Shown: piece by piece, positions 11,649 to 22,428 of the stretch | Layout of the letters: each line of letters starts with the position of its first letter | Numbering within the stretch: the stretch's first letter is position 1 | Source: Tenodera sinensis | Taxonomy: Eukaryota; Arthropoda; Insecta; Mantodea; Mantidae | Length of the DNA stretch: 64,000 bases | Reading direction: 5' to 3' | Assembly (NCBI GenBank): GCA_030765045.1 | Contig: CM060961.1 | Location: forward strand, 141,174,038-141,238,037 | Translations under genes and position numbers: made by a program | Notes under the pieces: generated by a model | The model's input: only the letters and a program-made list of their open reading frames with translations | What the model was told of the DNA's origin: nothing | Databases searched by the model: none

Positions 11649-12323
11649 CATTAGAATCCCAATAACTCGACCTAATGTGGACTGAAAGGCTGTCGAGTTA
11701 CCAAAATGTCTAGTTTTTAAAATAAGTGGTCTGTTATTCACAACTCTTAACATAATACTGCAAATTAGATAAATGCAAGTTCTAGTACAATAAAGGAAAC
11801 ATAAAAGTAGAACATATTCTAAACTTTATTACATATTAATTTGTTCCCCTTTGTTCAGTCTCTTTAACACATACAGTTTAATTTCCATTGTTATGTTAAC
11901 TTGTCTTTTCTTCTTGTTTGATATTTTCGCTAGCACACACACAACTCAACATCACATTAACAGTAAGCCTGAAATCTGACAAACTGTACTGTAATCAGAA
12001 ATGTGTAACTGAAAGTTTAAGTTATCATGTACACATTGGGTAAAGCAATAAACCTTCCAAACAAGTGTTTGTGCTATGCATCAACACTGTTAGCGGCAAG
12101 CTTTTGATTTGTGACAATGGTCTGCCAGCTGCTGTTCTGACTGAATATCAAAGGTTTTCAGCCGTCTTGTTTCTTGAGGAGAATGCGGTAGGTTGTATAG
12201 TATGCTAATTAAAATTTACCTATACTGTTTATACCGTATAGCAGATTATGGAAATTATTAGTCAGGTTTAAGGATAAAAAAATTTGTCAAGTTATCAAAT
12301 GTTAAGTTATCAGGATTCTATAG
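11649..12323. mobile_element. pogo/Tigger-like non-autonomous TIR element
   Basis: The ends are inverted: left CATTAGAATCCCAATAACT and right, as reverse complement, CTATAGAATCCTGATAACT, each flanked by TA (11647-11648 and 12324-12325). Further subterminal copies of an AACTCGAC/AACTTGAC-type motif lie just inside both ends. Length is about 675 bp and I find no transposase. It lies inside the endonuclease region of the LINE at 9930-11646, so it inserted later. Confidence 0.75.
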
Positions 12324-12424
12324 TAATGCCATTTAGAGAAACATAATCAATTTGTACCACTTCTAATAATGCATGTGTTCCACTTGCAGATTTTGATGGA
12401 TATCTTGTGTTGTTTATTAACACA

Positions 12425-13101
12425 GAAAAGACTTAATGTGTAAATAAATAGGATTATAACCAGGGCTTGAGGTTTATACATCAAAACAAAGGCTATGGGT
12501 GAATTGCAATGTGATGAGTCTGTAAGGTGTTGTGGAGAAAGGAGTTTGACTCAGTACCGACAGGCTGCAATAAAACTGGGCAGACATTCAGTTCTAATGT
12601 ATCGATGTTGCTGTATATCTCAGAGGTTGACTTGGTGTATTTCTGCTTCTCTGTTGTTTCTCTAACATTGTGAAATATCTGTACTGGTTTATTGTACACA
12701 TTTATTCAATTCTATACTTACAGAACGAGTGTTTTTATTGGAAGGAGAAGAAGATTTATTAAAATACCACCCAGTAAAACTACAACATGATATGTCCTTG
12801 CAGTAGAATTTGAAAACAAGTATTTTACAGTTGCAGATGATACATTATTTTGCAAATCATGTAAAGCAATGCTAAAAGCAAAAAAAGCGTCAAGTTGTGC
12901 AAATACAATGTGATACTAGGAAACACTTGCATCATCTGAAACTGTGTTCTAAGGGATCACATGTAATAAATAAGTTAACGTTTTGTTTAAAGCTGTGCAT
13001 AATATGTGCTAATAAACTTGAAAGTAAACACTTTTTGAATTTTATAGAGAAATAAATTGGTGAAAAATTGCTCAGTGACAACCATATATACACACTACTT
13101 A
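12425..13101. other. No recognised feature
   Basis: AT-rich. A 68-codon minus frame (12493-12699) has no recognisable domain. Confidence 0.35.
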
Positions 13102-13347
13102 CAGCCCGCCTCAGTAGTGTGATGTATGCCTCACGTTCAAGAGGTCGCGAGTTCAAACCTCGGTTAGGGTAAGTTGTCCTGGTAAGGTTTTTTTCCGAGA
13201 TTTTCCCTACCCTGAGAAGACACATGACGGGTAACTTAAAGCTCTATGGACCTCGGGCTCATTTGAGCATCATTTCACCCATTTCATTCATTCACCATCC
13301 GATATGACAATATTGGAGGACGTTAATTTAAAAAAAAAATAAAAACA
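13102..13347 (+). mobile_element. tRNA-derived SINE, family A
   Basis: Head: CCCGCCTCAGTAGTGTG and GCGAGTTCAAACCTCGG (B box). The body has GGTAAGGTTTTTTTCCGAGA, ACATGACGGGTAACTTAAAG, GCTCATTTGAGCATCATTTC and CATTCATTCACCATCCG. The tail is GACGTTAATTT followed by an A-run. It is a complete-looking plus-strand member of the family at 5774-6030. Confidence 0.85.
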
Positions 13348-14494
13348 CTATTTACAAACATGTTATGAAAGGACTATGAATTGTATGAGGGACAGTACAT
13401 TGCTGACAACAAAATATGGGTTTCAATCAACAAATGTTGCTGGAATATATGTAGTAAATATTATTGTAATATTGTCTGATGAACCCGGCATTGGAAGTGT
13501 TACACAAAGTAAACAGTGGAACAATTGTTGCTTTATTGCAGAGCTCTATGTCTCTTCTGTGGCCAAATACCACTGTTAAATGGCAGAATGTGGTACTTTT
13601 CATTACTGACTCTCTCCCTACATGTTAATAGTGGGAAAAAAACTCATGGGTCTACACTCACAGTTACTTGCATTCATGTTAATTTGCTCAGGGCCTTCAC
13701 AGAGTAGCAGAAGTAGTTGGAGACTATTACAAAACTGTAGACAATTTTGTATCCATAACAAAAAATAATATTTCTCAAAATTCCATCTAGGATATTAAAA
13801 CTTAAAAGAACTATTTCCTGACATCCCATTGCCTCCATGGCCTGTTGTGATCTGATGGTTTCTTGGCTAGAAGCAGAGAACTAATATGCAAAATATTAAA
13901 ATCAGATTTTTGAAGTTATCAATAGCTTTTATAGCAAAGACAGTGGTGCCATCAGAACCGTAAAAATCGCTTATTTCCAGAAAGTTATTAAAAGTATTTC
14001 TTATATCGCACAGGGGTTCATATGGATTGTCTTCAAACTACCAATGTCAAAATATCTCGTGCGTTAGATGCTGTGCAAAACTTGGTTTAGGTAATTAACA
14101 TAGGCAAAAATTACCCTTTTAGCATAATAATAAAACAAAAATTTAAATAGGTTCTTGAAAATAATCCTGGATATTCTCTACTTTGTGAAGCAGAAACTTC
14201 TCAAATGGCAAAAAGAATTATATCACATAGGTACAGAACTTCAATATCAACTATTTCAAATATGCACCGATAGCTTTGTGTGACATGGAATGATCCTCTT
14301 CTCATAAAAATTGTCTGAATGATAACCGAAGGAGTTTTACATTTGACAATTTCAGAATGTACTTAAATGTGCACTGTAACAAAATTGACACCTAACGCTT
14401 TCATTGAAGTAACCCTTTCAAGGATAATTTATTACACATATTGCACTAATATGTAGATGTTTTGCCTTATAAACAACATTTACATACACTATAT
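13348..14494. other. No recognised feature
   Basis: Overlapping short plus frames at 13376-13707 carry nothing I recognise. No shared repeats were seen. Confidence 0.35.
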
Positions 14495-14700
14495 CAGGGG
14501 TGGGCACATTTTTAGATGCTACCCACCACACAGAGGGGAGGTAGTGTGATAGGAGATAGACATCACCCCTTTCAATGTGCAGTGAGGAACTGTAACTGCA
14601 CACACTGCCATCGGTGTATTGAGCATGCCTTCATCACTATTTTATAACTCAATTCATCTAAAACTTTCTGTTATATTGTCTATATATACAAAGATTCTTT

Positions 14701-14768
14701 AAGAGGTTGAATCAGAAACTGAAAAATTCAATGCCATAGCCGGGATTTGAACCACAGATCTTCCACTA
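14701..14768 (+). mobile_element. SINE F-like head fragment (inverted)
   Basis: AGAGGTTGAATCAGAAACTG, TTCAATGCCATAGCCGGGAT and TTTGAACCACAGATCTTCC match the inverted head of the older F subfamily at 43586-43650. No tail is preserved. Confidence 0.65.
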
Positions 14769-14769
14769 C

Positions 14770-16330
14770 CATCTTAAGATTCTTGCTGATGGACCATGTT
14801 TAAGAAGTCTGGAGGAGCTTCAGTCATGGCTATTTTTAGTTGTGCTACAAGATTTTCATCAGTTATCCAGGACCTGCTTTTTGCTTTTACAATTTTTGTA
14901 AAAATAATTGCTCACAAATGTAGCTGGACCTAAACAGAAAAACCTTGGCAGTGAACAACTTATGGCAGGAAATTTTGACTTGTACACACATTTATACCGT
15001 CCAAACTTTCGCATTGAATTTTAAGGAAAGTTTCTGCCTGTAGATCGGTGATTTCCATTTGTAAATCCAATCTGACTTTCTCTATTTCTATGGCAAAAGG
15101 GCTAGCAAATAATAAAAGATCATTTTGCAACTTCCGGTAATCTCTGAAGTGATTATTTGCAAACTTTGCCTTCAATTTATCCAGAATTTCTGTAATTTTT
15201 AAAGTTTTGTTCTGAAATACTGAGTAATGTCTTCAAAGAAGGAAAATAATAAAGCTTAAATTTCACTAAATTTATTTGCCATATATCAATTTTTAGCACG
15301 AACATTTAATCATGCCATACAAAAGTACTATAGTCTGATTTTTCCTTGCAGACAGCTATTCAAGTCATTCAAATGGTTTGATATATCGACAAGAAAAACC
15401 AGTCACTGACCCAATTTTCATCTTCTAGTTCGGGGATCGGTGTGTCCTGTAAATAAATTATCAACAAAATTAGTTTTGGGCGAGTAACAAAATATTATAA
15501 AGTATACCTATACTATTATAAAACACACATCACACATACCTTTTTCCCCATGAAGTCTAAAATTGTGTTACGCAAATTGAAAAACCGCCGCAGACATTTA
15601 CCTCTGCTCAACTATCTGATTCACAGTGATATAACATGTCTTCATATTTCACCTGTAAACCCTGCAGAAATTGTCAAAATTTGTGATGGGTAAGGGATTT
15701 TGATTTTATTATATTTATTGTTTTTACCGCAATGTCCATTACACTTTTCATGTTTACTGTTTTAGCAGAAAGTGCTTCTTGGTGTATTATACATTGAAAA
15801 TTTCTTAATGCACCGTCCTCGCCTTTTTTGTTTAGGTAGTTTGCCAACTTTCCTACTACCTTTCTTTTCTCCTATCTGTCGAAACTGATTCTAGTTTATG
15901 TATATCCAACTTGTTATTTTTCAAAACAACAGTAATTGAATGCTTCAAAAAAGTCATTTCCCGTCGTTTTGCCTTTCAAAGGAATCAAGTCAATCAAATG
16001 TACCTCAACTAAGAAGTCATCTTTTACTCCTCAAATAAACAATGCTAATTGTGCAGTATCATTAACATCTGAACTTTCATCTAGGACAAGTGAATAATCA
16101 AACTTGGGAAGTACTATATTTTAGTTTTTGATCGACAAAAGATGAAATATCTTCTATTCTTCTCCCTACAGTATGACAAAACAAACTTATTTTTTCATAT
16201 TGTTCCTTTTGCTCTGGACTCATAACACCTGCCAATTTGACTAAGCATTTTTTAACTAATTCCCTCTCACTAAAATGCTTCAAAGACTTTACAACCTTCC
16301 ATGTAACTGTCTAACTGGCAAGAATTTTTT
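14770..16330 (-). pseudogene. hAT transposase, decayed
   Basis: Minus strand from 16283: FSERELVKKCLVKLAGVM, then VGRRIEDISSF. The first catalytic block SLVLDESSDVNDTAQLALFI follows near 16070, then IDLIPLKGKTTGNDFFEAF, LQGKSDYSTFVWHD near 15340 and the C-terminal NDLLLFASPFAIEIEKV (15175-14960). A final WITDENLVAQLKIAMTEAP lies near 14850. These blocks, in this order, match the hAT (Charlie/GTF2IRD2-like) transposases that cut and paste with 8-bp duplications. Stops, frameshifts and a roughly 400-bp unaligned stretch (15430-15900) show it is inactive. Confidence 0.78.
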
Positions 16331-16572
16331 TTTTTTTTTGAGTCAAATTCTTTGTCTCTTGTCTGTTTCAACCTGATATTTCAGCTTTTAATTTTCCCAG
16401 TTGTTCCATGCGTTTCGGTCCTGATTGAGATAGAAATCGAAAAGAGAAGAGAAATATAAAGAAGAATTGCTACCATTATTTTCACCTACGTATCGGTTTA
16501 ATTTAAAAAGTACAATTATATACCTCTAACTAGTAGACTATGGTTCTAATGACATTGTTTATGTCTGTATAT

Positions 16573-16647
16573 TGTTGTTAGCTAATGCTGGATTTCTGAC
16601 AATGAAGTCATTAATCCTCTTGCTCTCCAATATTTTTCACTGATGGA
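16573..16647 (-). mobile_element. LINE 3' tail fragment
   Basis: TTGTTAGCTAATGCTGGATT through TTCACTGATGGA is the reverse complement of the LINE 3' end at 40030-40105. It stops abruptly after ACTGATGGA, as a 5'-truncated insertion would. No target duplication was found. Confidence 0.7.
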
Positions 16648-16811
16648 TGCTTCTATGCATTCCTGTAGGGATTAGCACATCACACTTTCTCCATGAGCAC
16701 AACAGAAGAATTTTTTCCCAGTCAACCTGAAATGCGTGTTTACGACTGTTCGCTTATGTTGACAGTTTCAGAGCGGCAGACGTTCCACCACTGGTAATTG
16801 TGCCACCCCTC

Positions 16812-17592
16812 TCTTGCTGAAGAGGCGGAGGTAGCCAGAAGTGACGCGAGTTCAGTGACCGGATGTAATCATAACCACAGGATTGCCCATGTCTACTCTA
16901 TATATTCTGATCAGTAAATGTCACCACATACGGTTCTGGGCTCTATTAATAATTAACTATGAAAGCACATATTTCTCAATGACTATGGACTATAATAATG
17001 CCACTATCAAAATTTTTAAATTGATGGCTTGGGGTATGGAATCCTCATATTCACCAATTTCAAACCTATTTCATAGAGTATCAATGACAAGCATTTCTGT
17101 ATTATGCAAAATTAAGACTTTTTATGCTATTAAACTGCTACAGGATCAAGAAAAGGTTCAGATATTTAAAATTGTATCCACCACGATTGTCTAAGAATTA
17201 CTTACCCATTCCAATAATTCTTTCACTGCTAAAAGATGCTTACATGTTATACACCATTTCTGAAACTTAAACACTCTTGGAGGATTTTTTACGGAAATCA
17301 GAAGCATAACAATAGCTGGTTTTGTACACCCATTTGAATATTAGGGGTATTTTAATCTGTTATAAGGATTATCACAGGAGTTAATAAAATTAGTTATAAA
17401 TGGCAAAGAGGAGGTCCCATAAAATGTTCAAATCCTTGTATAATTTCATAAAAGTGTGAGGGAATCTTAAAGAAATTGATTAAATTGCCATTCAAAGTTT
17501 AACCCTATGCAACCATGAGTAAATCAGCTAGTTATTCATAAAATGTACTCATTAAAATAAAAACCTCATAAATATTTTTCAGGACAGTAAAC
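16812..17592. other. No recognised feature
   Basis: A 103-codon plus frame (16883-17194) has no domain I know. Confidence 0.35.
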
Positions 17593-17605
17593 ATTCTTAA
17601 GATCT

Positions 17606-17799
17606 AAGAGGTAGAACTGGAACTTAAAAATTCAATGCCACAACTGGGATTTGAACCACAGACCTTCCGCTTGCCGGGCGGTTCAAATCCCAGTTGTGGC
17701 ATTGAATTTTTAAGTTCCAGTTCTACCTCTTAAACTTTGCCCACACACGGCTTGTGTGTTTAAAAACACCAACAGTAAGTTTGTTGGCATAAATAAATA
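17606..17799 (+). mobile_element. SINE family F, central deletion, TSD 13 bp
   Basis: Flanked by ATTCTTAAGATCT (17593-17605) and ATTCTTATGATCT (17800-17812). The inverted head runs to GCTTGCCGGGCGG and is joined directly to TTCAAATCCCAGTTGTGG of a sense head, then to body and tail. The centre of the palindrome (both A boxes and the spacer) is missing. Confidence 0.85.
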
Positions 17800-17812
17800 A
17801 TTCTTATGATCT

Positions 17813-18305
17813 TCCTGAACCATGGGTTTTTTCGAAAGTTTCCCCAGATCAACAGGTGAGTGCTGGGAAGGATTTCCGTATCCTCTGAATTTCCTGTCCC
17901 TCCATTTCATTAATCATTTCATTTCACCCTTCATCCTGTAAGGTTTCTTTCCAGGTTGGAAGCATGAGCGTCACGGCAGCAGTACTGCAAGAGGAAGAAT
18001 GTGCTCTGGAAATCTGATTCGCCGGTGTGGACAGTGAGCCTATCATAAGATGGTACAAGCCCAAGGGGGGGAACCAGTTTCTCAGTGCTGCACCCTCCTT
18101 GAGAGTATGCACCTAAAGGGGTGGGAGAGGAACCAGGTCAAGGCAGCTTCCGTCAGGGTGCTTCTAACTGGGACAATGTATGAGACCCCGTCACCTGCTC
18201 TGTTCTGGCAACGTTCCAGGTGGTAGATGCCCCGTCAAGGGCATAGATGCAAAAGATAGTCTTTCAATTGAGGTGCTCCGTACCCCATGTAAGTTGTCAT
18301 AGAGT
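17813..18305. repeat. 500-bp interspersed repeat, copy 1
   Basis: It shares long blocks with 39288-39838: AAGGATTTCC, ATTTCCTGTCCCTCCATTTC, ATTTCATTTCACCCTTCATC, GATGGTACAAGCC, GGTGCTTCTAACTGGGA and CAAGTTGTCA. The partner copy has a tRNA-like start. This one has lost that end where the SINE at 17606-17799 inserted. No protein is recognised. Confidence 0.75.
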
Positions 18306-18347
18306 GATGTATTGTATAGAACATTTAAAATTATAATGGAACATTCT

Positions 18348-18396
18348 GTTGTTGTTAGCTAATGCTGGATTTCTGACAATGAAGTCATTAATCCTG
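18348..18396 (-). mobile_element. 49-bp LINE tail with 14-bp TSD
   Basis: GTTGTTGTTAGCTAATGCTG through TCATTAATCCTG is the reverse complement of the LINE 3' end at about 40060-40105. It is flanked by perfect direct repeats TAATGGAACATTCT at 18334-18347 and 18397-18410, the signature of target-primed reverse transcription that stopped after fewer than 50 bases. Confidence 0.9.
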
Positions 18397-18410
18397 TAAT
18401 GGAACATTCT

Positions 18411-19442
18411 AAAAGTCGCTATAATTTATGATGGTGGAGTGCATACCATTTATGACAGTTATCACCAACTATTTGTATTTGGTTGCATGTGTTGTGCAGC
18501 TGTTTAACACAAGCACCATTGAATGGGTGGTGTAATTTTATGCTCTACCTTCAGCACAAGTGTAATGGAAAGAAATTGTTTTGGTTTACTCAGAATTAAA
18601 AGTATGCATTTTATCTTTGGATTATAATGATTTAATCAGAATAAATTAATTAATTTACATTAATATGTGTATAATTTTATTCATAATTATATAAAATTAC
18701 AGAAACAGGAACAACATAATCATAACAAGCTGCATTAATTTGTTATTTCATCAGCACATTAATGAGTTTTCTTTGATGAAAATTAATAATAAGAATGCTC
18801 TCGGTGTAGATGTAATTGACAATCTTGTTAAGCCTAAGTAGTTTCAAAAAAGTGCATCATATGATGTATTCTCATTCTGAAAAAATAAAACACTGAGTGG
18901 TAAATTAAGTTAATTTTAAATGGTTTATATTTAAAACATGCTTGAAACATTTTGATGAAATGTATATGAATTCTTTTTGCTTCTGACACAAAAAGCAGAC
19001 CATTGAAGACAATCAGCCCATGTGATGTAGTACAAATAGGTTAGATAGTACATTAATGCATGATTACAAAAGACATATGTGTTTACTGTTGGTAAATGTC
19101 ACATTACTTTTATTCCTAATACAAGTCTTCAACAAATTTTACAAATATAGTATACAATTAAATTCAATAGTGGAAACACCAAGGAAGCATATTTTGGTAT
19201 AATTCCCAACAAACACTTATACTGTAAGTTCCATGAATTCTGTAATACTTAAATCTGTCCTTAGTAACACTAATCCTCACTGTTTTTACATATGGTCACC
19301 ATTTTGCATTAGTAAACACACTGCAATTGACATTAACTGTTATGGGCAAGTTAATCATTGCATAATTATTATTCAGTAGTAGTAAATAAATAAAATAAAT
19401 CTGCAATAATCATCCTGGCATATGAATATACAAGCCAGGCTG
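18411..19442. other. No recognised feature
   Basis: Very AT-rich, with no open frame or repeat relationship recognised. Confidence 0.4.
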
Positions 19443-19444
19443 TA

Positions 19445-21110
19445 CTGAGGGAGTCAAAAAATTCTGAACTGGCAGTGTGGTGTTTGGCCATTCCATTTCC
19501 TTGGCGCTCATTGCCATCTGCTGCTATCATAGAAAGGCAGGGATGAAACCATACATTTTAAAACTACTGTTAAAGGCTTTACTTACCAATTTTATGAAAG
19601 GAGATCATTATAGGAGCTCTGAGAAACCTAATATTATTCATGAAGTACCTCTTCATGACAAAAAAATTTGTGTATTAGTGGAGAAACAGTTATAGGTTCA
19701 ATATTTATTTGAGTCAACAGCTGACCCCGTACATACATGAATACAATTTTGTCCCCTTTTTTTAGAGAGTCAACAGACAGGGAGCATGATTTCTTCTTTT
19801 TTACTTTCTTTACTCGTAAGTAGAGGAAGTATTGCATTCCACCCAAAAATTCGATGTCGAGATTTCACTGGAAATATATGTTTTGAGGCTGCCTGAATTC
19901 AAAAAAAGCATTTTTAGAAAAAGGTCTGTGTGTGTCTGTCAGTCTATGGACAGTATAACTCAAAAACAAAAAGTAGGTTAAAAACCAAAGTTGGTATTTA
20001 AGCGTAATGTCTTTCAAGGATGCAACACAAAGATTTTGAAGAAAATAGCCCCAACCTAAACTACCCTTTACGTGGAAAATTTTTCAACAATTTTGATTTT
20101 CTTGTAAATGGCTCTAACTAGTTTGACTAAAATGCCATATGTTTAAGATATTTGTATGACAAATGAAATACATATTTTGAATTTTCTGGCTATAGCCCAT
20201 GTAGTCCTGTTTACTTTGGATGACTTTTCAATAACTTGTAAACCATAAGAAATGAGCAAATTCTTACTGTGCAAAAAATGTAGATCTCACTAAGACACAC
20301 AATTTATGTCTCAATAAATTTTTTTGTAAAGTGAACCATTTCAGAGATATTCCTTGTTATTTGGGTCAGTTTCGGAAAACTTAAAACTTTCGTGAAATGG
20401 AATATCATTCATTTTTTATATGTTAAGTGTACAAATACAACGGGATCTCAAAGCTTTAAAAGATTTGACTATCGCTCAAAGCCTATTGTATTCTAATATT
20501 CCCCTTGTACCTACAAGGAAAAAAGCAATAAGATATGTACAAATGTTTATCTCAACTATCACGAAAAAAATATAAGAATAAGAGGTTGTAAGAATGGTTA
20601 GTACAAGAGTAGAGAAAGTCATGTGAGTGCAATACATCAGATTTTTCAACAAGGCTCTGCAATAGCTGATATGGCCAATCTTTCGTTGAGAACAACTGAA
20701 AACGTGTTTCAGGGCAGAATTATTAGTAGAGACTTGTGGTCCCCTAAGTTCCCTACCTAACCCCCTTCAATTTCTATCTCTGGGGTACCTTAAAACATTA
20801 AGTGTACAAGACAAACCCACGCGCCCACTAGAAGAATTAAAACAAAATATCCGCAGAAAATTGTCAGCATTTTTCAATGTGAACCATGGCAAGTGATGGA
20901 TAGTTTCCTAGAAGTGCCAAAAATGTATGGACAATGACGGTGGCCAATTTCAGGATCTCTTTGGTTGGTAAGTAAAGCCTTTAAAAGTAGTTTTAAAAAT
21001 GTATGGTTTCATCTGCACCTTTCTATGACAGCAACAGATAGTAATGAGTGCCAAGGACGCTGACAGGCAAAACAATGTGCAGCCTGTTCGAAACTTTTTG
21101 ACTCTGTCCA
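19445..21110 (+). mobile_element. mariner-like element split by repeat R
   Basis: TA-flanked ends (19443-19444 and 21111-21112) with long inverted arms of about 150 bp: left GAGTCAAAAAATTCTGAACT and right, as reverse complement, GAGTCAAAAAGTTTCGAACA, continuing through CTATCATAGAAAGG and TGAAACCATACATTTT. Inside are transposase pieces on the plus strand: PNIIHEVPLHDKKICV (about 19625-19680) and, after the R copy, RIISRDLW (about 20720) and the LWG-type region. The family is a mariner-like group common in insects. Copy 2 is at 27639-28603. Without R it is only about 820 bp and cannot encode an active transposase. Confidence 0.8.
19798..20646 (+). repeat. Repeat R, copy A
   Basis: Starts TTACTTTCTTTACTCGTAAG, continues TATTGCATTCCACCCAAAAA and a TGTGTGTGTCTGTCAGTC microsatellite, and ends AGTAGAGAAAGTCATGTGAG followed by CATCAGATTTTT. 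It interrupts the mariner-like element between two blocks that are adjacent in the copy at 27639-28603, which shows that R moves. No protein is recognised on either strand. Confidence 0.85.
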
Positions 21111-21243
21111 TATATTCCAAATGCATTATTTATTACTTACTTCTTTGCACATACACTACCACTCATTAATTTCAATACACCCTCGTATTTCAGATTTAAA
21201 CATAAATCAAACTTTATTTCTCAAAAAATATAATTATACTAAC

Positions 21244-22270
21244 TTACACATATATAATACAATCACAATCATTATATTTTACTTTCATCAAAGTATCCTC
21301 CTTTGGATTTAAGGACTGCCTCACAAACTCAGGCATGCGGTCAATCAGTTTTTGTAGGTATTTTGAATCTATATGATTCCATACGTCCTCAACAATATTC
21401 CAGAGATGTTCCTCGCTGGATATATTAACTTCCCTGATATGTCTGTCCACTTCATCCCAGACCATTTCAATGGGATTACAATCGGGGCTTTGGGATGGCC
21501 ATACCATATCTTTCAGTACTTTCTGTTCATCCTTTGATGCAATGTAGTTCCTACAGAATGCTGACGGATGTTTTGGGTCATTATCTTGTAAGGTGAACCC
21601 TTTCCCTATTGAGTGCAATCCACTTGGTATTGTATGATACTGAAGTATGTGGTGGTAGTGCTTATGTTCCATACATCCTTGTATTTTCACAATGTCTCCA
21701 ACTCTATTTCCAGCAAAACATCCCCAAACCATAATAGAACCTCCATTGTATTTAACTGTGGGTAGAACACACTACTGGACTAACCTTTCTCCTACAAATT
21801 GGCAAACAAATATTCTCCTTCTGGTTCCAAAAATCTCAAACTTTGATTCATCAATGAATAACACCTTCGTCCACTCTTCAGATGCCCAATTATGATGTTT
21901 TCTAGCCCATTCAAATCTCTTCTTGTTATTTATGGGCCTTAGAAGGGGTTTTCTTGCTGTGACACATCCTTTCAAACCAGCTTCAATCAGTCTCCTTTGT
22001 TTTTATTACTGTTGCAACAGATATTTTTGTCTTGTTCATATCTACCAATTCTGCACAAATTTGGGGTGCTGTTTTGAATCTATTTCTCTTACTGGTAATT
22101 CCGATAAATTTATTGTCAGTTTTAGTTGTTTTACGAGGTTGTCCTGGTTGTGGTATGTCCTTATTGCTACCTGTTATCTTCTGGTGGTGAAGGATGTATT
22201 GCACTCCCCCTATAGATACACTACATTGTTTCACCATTTGATGAACTGATAAACCTGCTTTTCTAAGTAC
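21244..22270 (-). pseudogene. Tc1-like transposase, interrupted and frameshifted
   Basis: N-terminal helix-turn-helix with VLRKAGLSVHQMV at the right edge (22270-22225), then QPGQPRKTTKTDNKFI. The middle (21975-21772) has KRFEWARKHHNWASEEW and the first catalytic Asp in VLFIDESKFEIFG. The C-terminal part (21732-21244) has MVWGCFAGNRVGDIVKI, the second Asp in TLQDNDPKHPS and the Glu in WPSQSPDCNPIEMVWDE. All three catalytic residues are present. Breaks at about 21735-21770 and 21976-21982 put the parts in different frames. From the Asp of QDND to the Glu of NPIE I count 38 intervening residues, against 34 in Sleeping Beauty/Tc1. The first residues lie beyond the inserted element (24077-24140). 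Confidence 0.88.
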
Positions 22271-22287
22271 TACAATTGAATCAGTCG

Positions 22288-22307
22288 GAGCTGAAAGGCA
22301 TTAAGTC
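22288..22307 (+). repeat. 20-bp motif of the DUF7869 element, copy 1 of 5
   Basis: GAGCTGAAAGGCATTAAGTC lies inside the left terminal repeat. Related copies: CTGAAAAGCAATAAGTC (22370-22386), GGAGAAAGGCATTAAGTC (22434-22451, in the ORF's first codons), GAGCTGAAAAGCATTAAGTC (23848-23867) and the inverted copy GGCTCAATGCCTTTCAGCTC (24040-24059). Repeated subterminal motifs are often transposase-binding sites. That role is inferred. Confidence 0.8.
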
Positions 22308-22428
22308 AAAATGTACCCTTTGTTTTATTGCACATTCTGAACTAACTAGTCAAGGCGCATCAAACAGCACTGAAAAGCAATAAGTCAGCCTTTCCCTTGT
22401 ATGGCAAAATGCTGTTGTGAGTATGTGA

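Larger units (their letters stand above)
14495..16811 (-). mobile_element. hAT element, decayed
   Basis: The left end CAGGGGTGGGCACATTTTT and the right end, as reverse complement, AGAGGGGTGGCACAAT resemble each other as hAT terminal repeats do. Between them lies a minus-strand hAT transposase. I could not find a clear 8-bp target duplication, so the outer limits, especially the right one, are approximate. A SINE F fragment (14701-14768) and a LINE tail (16573-16647) lie inside. Confidence 0.6.

Noticed and set aside
14495..16811. 8-bp duplication for the hAT element
   Set aside because: The bases flanking the two ends (CACTATAT and those after 16811) do not match, so no duplication is claimed.
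17924..18112. Minus-strand frame in the 500-bp repeat
   Set aside because: Not conserved in the second copy at 39288-39838. The GC-rich composition explains it.
19798..20646. Repeat R as a Helitron
   Set aside because: There is no CTRR end and no hairpin just before the 3' end. A short inverted pair near the ends argues against it.
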